Assembly: GCA_019104905.1 (NCBI GenBank)
Contig: JAHRXB010000213.1
Location: 1 to 16,396 of the forward strand
Direction: 5' to 3'
Origin: Bdellovibrio sp.
GTDB lineage: Bacteria; Bdellovibrionota; Bdellovibrionia; Bdellovibrionales; Bdellovibrionaceae
Length of the DNA: 16,396 bases
The translations under genes were made by a program, and so were the position numbers. This document shows positions 14,008 to 16,396 of the stretch, one piece after another. Every line of letters begins with the position of its first letter. Position 1 is the first letter of the stretch. The notes under the pieces are model-generated. The model was not told the DNA's origin. It saw nothing but the letters and a program-made list of their open reading frames with translations, and did not search any database.

Positions 14008-15027
14008 ATGGTCACTCATGATGAATATCTAATACCTTTTTTAACTCGTTCCCTTAATTCAAACTCTTACAAAGTTTTTTCTTTGGCGGGAGATGCCTCC
14101 AACCGTCGCTATTATCGCGTCGTTTTGGATCATCAATCCTGGGTATTGATGAGATGGGAGCCTTTTCAACCTGACAACTACCCCTTTTTGAGTGTCCTAA
14201 ATCATTTCGCAAAAAATGGCGTTCATGTTCCTCAGGTCATCGCCATGTCCCCGGAAGAAGGTTTGGTGCTTCTTGAGGATCTTGGCGATCTGACGCTAGA
14301 AAGAAAATTCTGGGAAAGCCAGAATCAAGACGCCGCCTTCGACTTCTATCAAATGGCGATCGACGAGATCGTAAAAATTCATCATCCCGCAACTTTGAAC
14401 AAATCCGACTGCACGGCTTTTAAAATCAAGTTCGACACGGAAAAGTTTTTATGGGAAATGAACTATGGGAAGGACAATCTTCTTTCTGGAGTTCTGAAGT
14501 TTCCGTTCAGCCCAACTTTAGAAAAAGAAGTCTCTGACATTTTCTTGGATATCTGCTCTCGCTTGGATCAGGAGCCCAAAAGAATTGCTCATCGCGACTA
14601 TCACTCACGCAATCTCATGATCAAGCTGGATCAAATGAGCGTCATCGATTTCCAAGATGCTCGCCTTGGTCCGATCCAATATGATTTGGTAAGCCTCATG
14701 AGAGATTCCTATGTGGATATGACCGATGTGATGGCCAAAAATTTGATCGACTACTATCTTGAAAGATCCAAAGAATATCTTCCCAAAGATTTCTCAAGAG
14801 ACCATTTCGATCACATCTATGAACTGCAATCCATTCAGCGCTGCTTTAAGGCCTGCGGAAGTTTTGCCAGCTTCTATCATCTTCGACAGGACCGTCGTTA
14901 TCTGAAATATCTCTCTGGAACCCTTCGCCGTGTCCTCAAGGCCATTAATGAATTCCCTGAGTATAAAGTTTTTGCCGACGTTTTGATTGATTCTGGTGCT
15001 TTAGAAAGAAAGTACGAAACACTATGA
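14008..15027 (+). CDS. amgK: AmgK-like amino-sugar anomeric kinase (aminoglycoside phosphotransferase fold)
   Basis: In Pseudomonas, AmgK phosphorylates MurNAc (and GlcNAc) at the anomeric carbon, feeding MurU in a cell-wall recycling bypass. The 339-residue protein has the APH-fold pattern of that family: LAGDASNRRYYRV (27-38, nucleotide-binding N-lobe), LVLLEDLGD (86-94), catalytic loop AHRDYHSRN (194-202, Asp197 and Asn202) and the metal-binding IDFQDARLGPIQYDL (213-227). The ATG at 14008 is preferred because GTGAGAA lies upstream of it; an in-frame GTG at 13987 would add 7 residues but has no ribosome-binding site. Neither start is strong. The next gene overlaps its stop by 4 bases. The pairing with a nucleotidyltransferase supports the AmgK role. 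The sugar specificity cannot be read from the sequence. Confidence 0.8.
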   Translation: MVTHDEYLIPFLTRSLNSNSYKVFSLAGDASNRRYYRVVLDHQSWVLMRWEPFQPDNYPFLSVLNHFAKNGVHVPQVIAMSPEEGLVLLEDLGDLTLERKFWESQNQDAAFDFYQMAIDEIVKIHHPATLNKSDCTAFKIKFDTEKFLWEMNYGKDNLLSGVLKFPFSPTLEKEVSDIFLDICSRLDQEPKRIAHRDYHSRNLMIKLDQMSVIDFQDARLGPIQYDLVSLMRDSYVDMTDVMAKNLIDYYLERSKEYLPKDFSRDHFDHIYELQSIQRCFKACGSFASFYHLRQDRRYLKYLSGTLRRVLKAINEFPEYKVFADVLIDSGALERKYETL

Positions 15028-16019
15028 ACGTGATGCTTCTCGCCGCTGGTGAAGGCACCCGCCTTCGCCCCTATACGCTGACTCTTCCCAAGCCGGCGAT
15101 TCCATTTTTGACAATTCCTCTGGCGGCACACTCGCTGGGTTTTTTACGCGGGATCGAAATCAGTAAGTTGGTGGTAAATACTTTTCACCTACCTCAGAAA
15201 ATCCACGAACTTTTCCACAGCCTTCCGGTGAAGTGTGAGAGTCTGCATTTTTCAGATGAAGTCGGAGAAATTTTAGGAAGCGGTGGCGGTATCGGCAAAG
15301 CGCGCGAACATTTGCTCGGTGGTGGTGACTTCGTGATGATGAACGCTGACGAAGTCATACTCCCCAAAGATCCTTCTGCATTAAAAAAGGCTCTTGAACA
15401 ACATCGTAAGTCCCAAGCCTTGGCCACTTTAATGGTGATGGATTATCCCGGCGTGGGAACGGAGTTTGGCGGCGTCTGGGCTGATTCAAATCAAAAAGTT
15501 TTGGGATTTGGTAAAACGGCATTCCCGGGAAGTCAAAAGGGATGGCACTTTATTGGCGTGCTCATTCTATCGGAAAGAGTCTACAATTACATCACCCCTT
15601 CCGGTCCTTCTAACATTCTCTATGATGCGTTGACCAGTGGAATTCAAAAAGGAGAGCTGGTTCAAGCCTTCCCTTTTGAATGTACTTGGTTTGAAACTGG
15701 GAATCCAAAGGACTTTATTGCCGCCACAAAACAATGCCTGACCTATCTGACTGCAGAAGCTGACTCTTTTCAAAAGAAGGTGCTGCTTCAGACTCTGAAT
15801 GATTTCTCTTCTGAGCCTATAAAATTTCAGAAAGCAGAGTCATCGTATTTAATGATTTCCGAGAGTGCAAAGATCGAAAGCTCCACCACTAAGGAGGGAA
15901 TCTTTGTCGCTGGCAAGGGATCTTCCGTTGGCAAGGACTGTCGTCTAAAAAATGTGATTGTGGCCTCGGGAGCTGCTGTTCCTGCAAACACCGAAGCCTC
16001 TGATTGTCTATTTCTGTAA
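15024..16019 (+). CDS. murU: MurU-like sugar-1-phosphate nucleotidyltransferase with C-terminal beta-helix-like tail
   Basis: Rossmann-type nucleotidyltransferase, likely making UDP-MurNAc from MurNAc-1-phosphate and UTP. The 331-residue protein opens with MLLAAGEGTRLRPYTLTLPKP (4-24, in part the GxGTRxRPxT nucleotide loop and sugar-site Lys23), then ILGSGGGIG (83-91), NADE (107-110, metal site region) and FETGNPKDF near 230. Residues about 278-331 (AKIESSTTKEGIFVAGKG, then GKDCRLKNVIVASGA) look like hexapeptide-repeat left-handed beta-helix turns, giving a form about 100 residues longer than Pseudomonas MurU as I recall it. It could therefore be another sugar nucleotidyltransferase, such as a mannose- or heptose-1-phosphate type; the amgK partner is the main argument for MurU. 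The ATGA overlap with amgK implies coupled translation. Its 3' end overlaps the convergent gene by 12 bases. Confidence 0.7.
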   Translation: MNVMLLAAGEGTRLRPYTLTLPKPAIPFLTIPLAAHSLGFLRGIEISKLVVNTFHLPQKIHELFHSLPVKCESLHFSDEVGEILGSGGGIGKAREHLLGGGDFVMMNADEVILPKDPSALKKALEQHRKSQALATLMVMDYPGVGTEFGGVWADSNQKVLGFGKTAFPGSQKGWHFIGVLILSERVYNYITPSGPSNILYDALTSGIQKGELVQAFPFECTWFETGNPKDFIAATKQCLTYLTAEADSFQKKVLLQTLNDFSSEPIKFQKAESSYLMISESAKIESSTTKEGIFVAGKGSSVGKDCRLKNVIVASGAAVPANTEASDCLFL

Positions 16020-16396
16020 AGCCAACTCCGCATCCGTAAAGAAGGACTCTTGGCTTTCTTTGACTTTATATCGACGGGTCATCATCAAGAAAATACTATC
16101 CGCCGCCACTCCAATGGGTTCGCCGTTATAGTTTTTCTGCATTCCCGCAAGACTGGATGGATCACGGTCAAGGCCGACCTTGCCTAGGCCAGAGCCTGCC
16201 GAAGCCAGTGACGAAGAGCTGTCGTCATCAGAAGAGGGACCCGAGCCCATACCAGAGCCGCCACTGCCACCGCCTTCATCAAAACCACTCGCCGTAGTTA
16301 GAGCACCCAGCTTAATCGCTTTCTCTTCAGCCTTCTTTGAAAGTTTTTTGGCGTAGTCCATCGCGCTATCAATGGCACCTTGAGGAAGCCCTGCTG
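16008..16396 (-). CDS. Gly/Ser-rich protein of unknown function (5' end outside window)
   Basis: Not recognised. The frame is open to the window edge, so the true start lies beyond 16396; the ATG at 16361 is probably internal. The visible part has a lysine/alanine-rich helix (AKKLSKKAEEKAIKLGA), then a low-complexity stretch of Gly, Ser and Asp (GGGSGGSGMGSGPSSDDDSSSS), then a more ordered end (DSIFLMMTRRYKVKESQESFF). The Lys-rich helix and flexible linker could suggest a surface or structural protein, but no export signal is visible in this part. It converges on murU with a 12-base tail overlap and no room for a separate terminator. Confidence 0.6.
   Translation of the reverse strand, partial: AGLPQGAIDSAMDYAKKLSKKAEEKAIKLGALTTASGFDEGGGSGGSGMGSGPSSDDDSSSSLASAGSGLGKVGLDRDPSSLAGMQKNYNGEPIGVAADSIFLMMTRRYKVKESQESFFTDAELALQK

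Noticed and set aside
1..16396. tRNA/rRNA genes, CRISPR arrays, insertion sequences, phage or plasmid genes, defence systems
   Set aside because: None was seen on either strand; the gaps between genes are short and carry only the sites listed.

Overview
The window looks like chromosomal sequence of a Bdellovibrio-like predatory bacterium (Bdellovibrionota). This is inferred from overall protein style, a moderate base composition, a conserved small protein with a 'HVQTEDWG' motif that I associate with deltaproteobacterial-type genomes, and a periplasmic/cell-wall gene complement. No search was possible, so genus is a judgement. There are no RNA genes, insertion sequences, CRISPR arrays or phage genes, and no gene-free stretch over 300 bases.

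Layout. 1-988 (minus strand): the start of ftsE, preceded by a small conserved gene of unknown function. 1125-2285 (plus): a DUF481-type outer-membrane barrel protein and the mechanosensitive channel MscL, 15 bases apart. 2339-3808: an excellent sigma-54 (-24/-12) promoter followed by a secreted, cysteine-containing coiled-coil protein of unknown function. 3840-11237: a tightly packed unit of a class A penicillin-binding protein (PBP1A type), a UvrA-family excinuclease subunit (4-base overlap) and an MsbA-type ABC exporter (2-base gap). The PBP start is buried in a strong two-part RNA hairpin. 11302-12992: a sigma-54-dependent activator (bacterial enhancer-binding protein, bEBP) with a 20-base palindrome before it and a textbook intrinsic terminator after it. 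13005-13960: a sigma-54-like promoter and a protein that reads as an eroded copy of the same activator family, without ATPase motifs or DNA-binding domain. 14008-16019: an AmgK-like sugar kinase and a MurU-like nucleotidyltransferase overlapping by 4 bases, probably for salvage of peptidoglycan amino sugars. 16008-16396 (minus): the 3' part of a Gly/Ser-rich protein.

The common theme is the cell envelope: division (FtsE), turgor (MscL), peptidoglycan synthesis (PBP1A), lipid flipping (MsbA-like) and wall recycling (AmgK/MurU). The most unusual element is the sigma-54 cluster. An intact bEBP lies beside a degenerate paralogue that seems to have lost Walker A, the GAFTGA loop, Walker B and the Fis-type helix-turn-helix. 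The degenerate gene has its own near-consensus -24/-12 element, and a better one lies about 10.7 kb upstream in front of the coiled-coil gene. A feedback circuit in which the activator drives an inactive partner is an attractive but untested reading.
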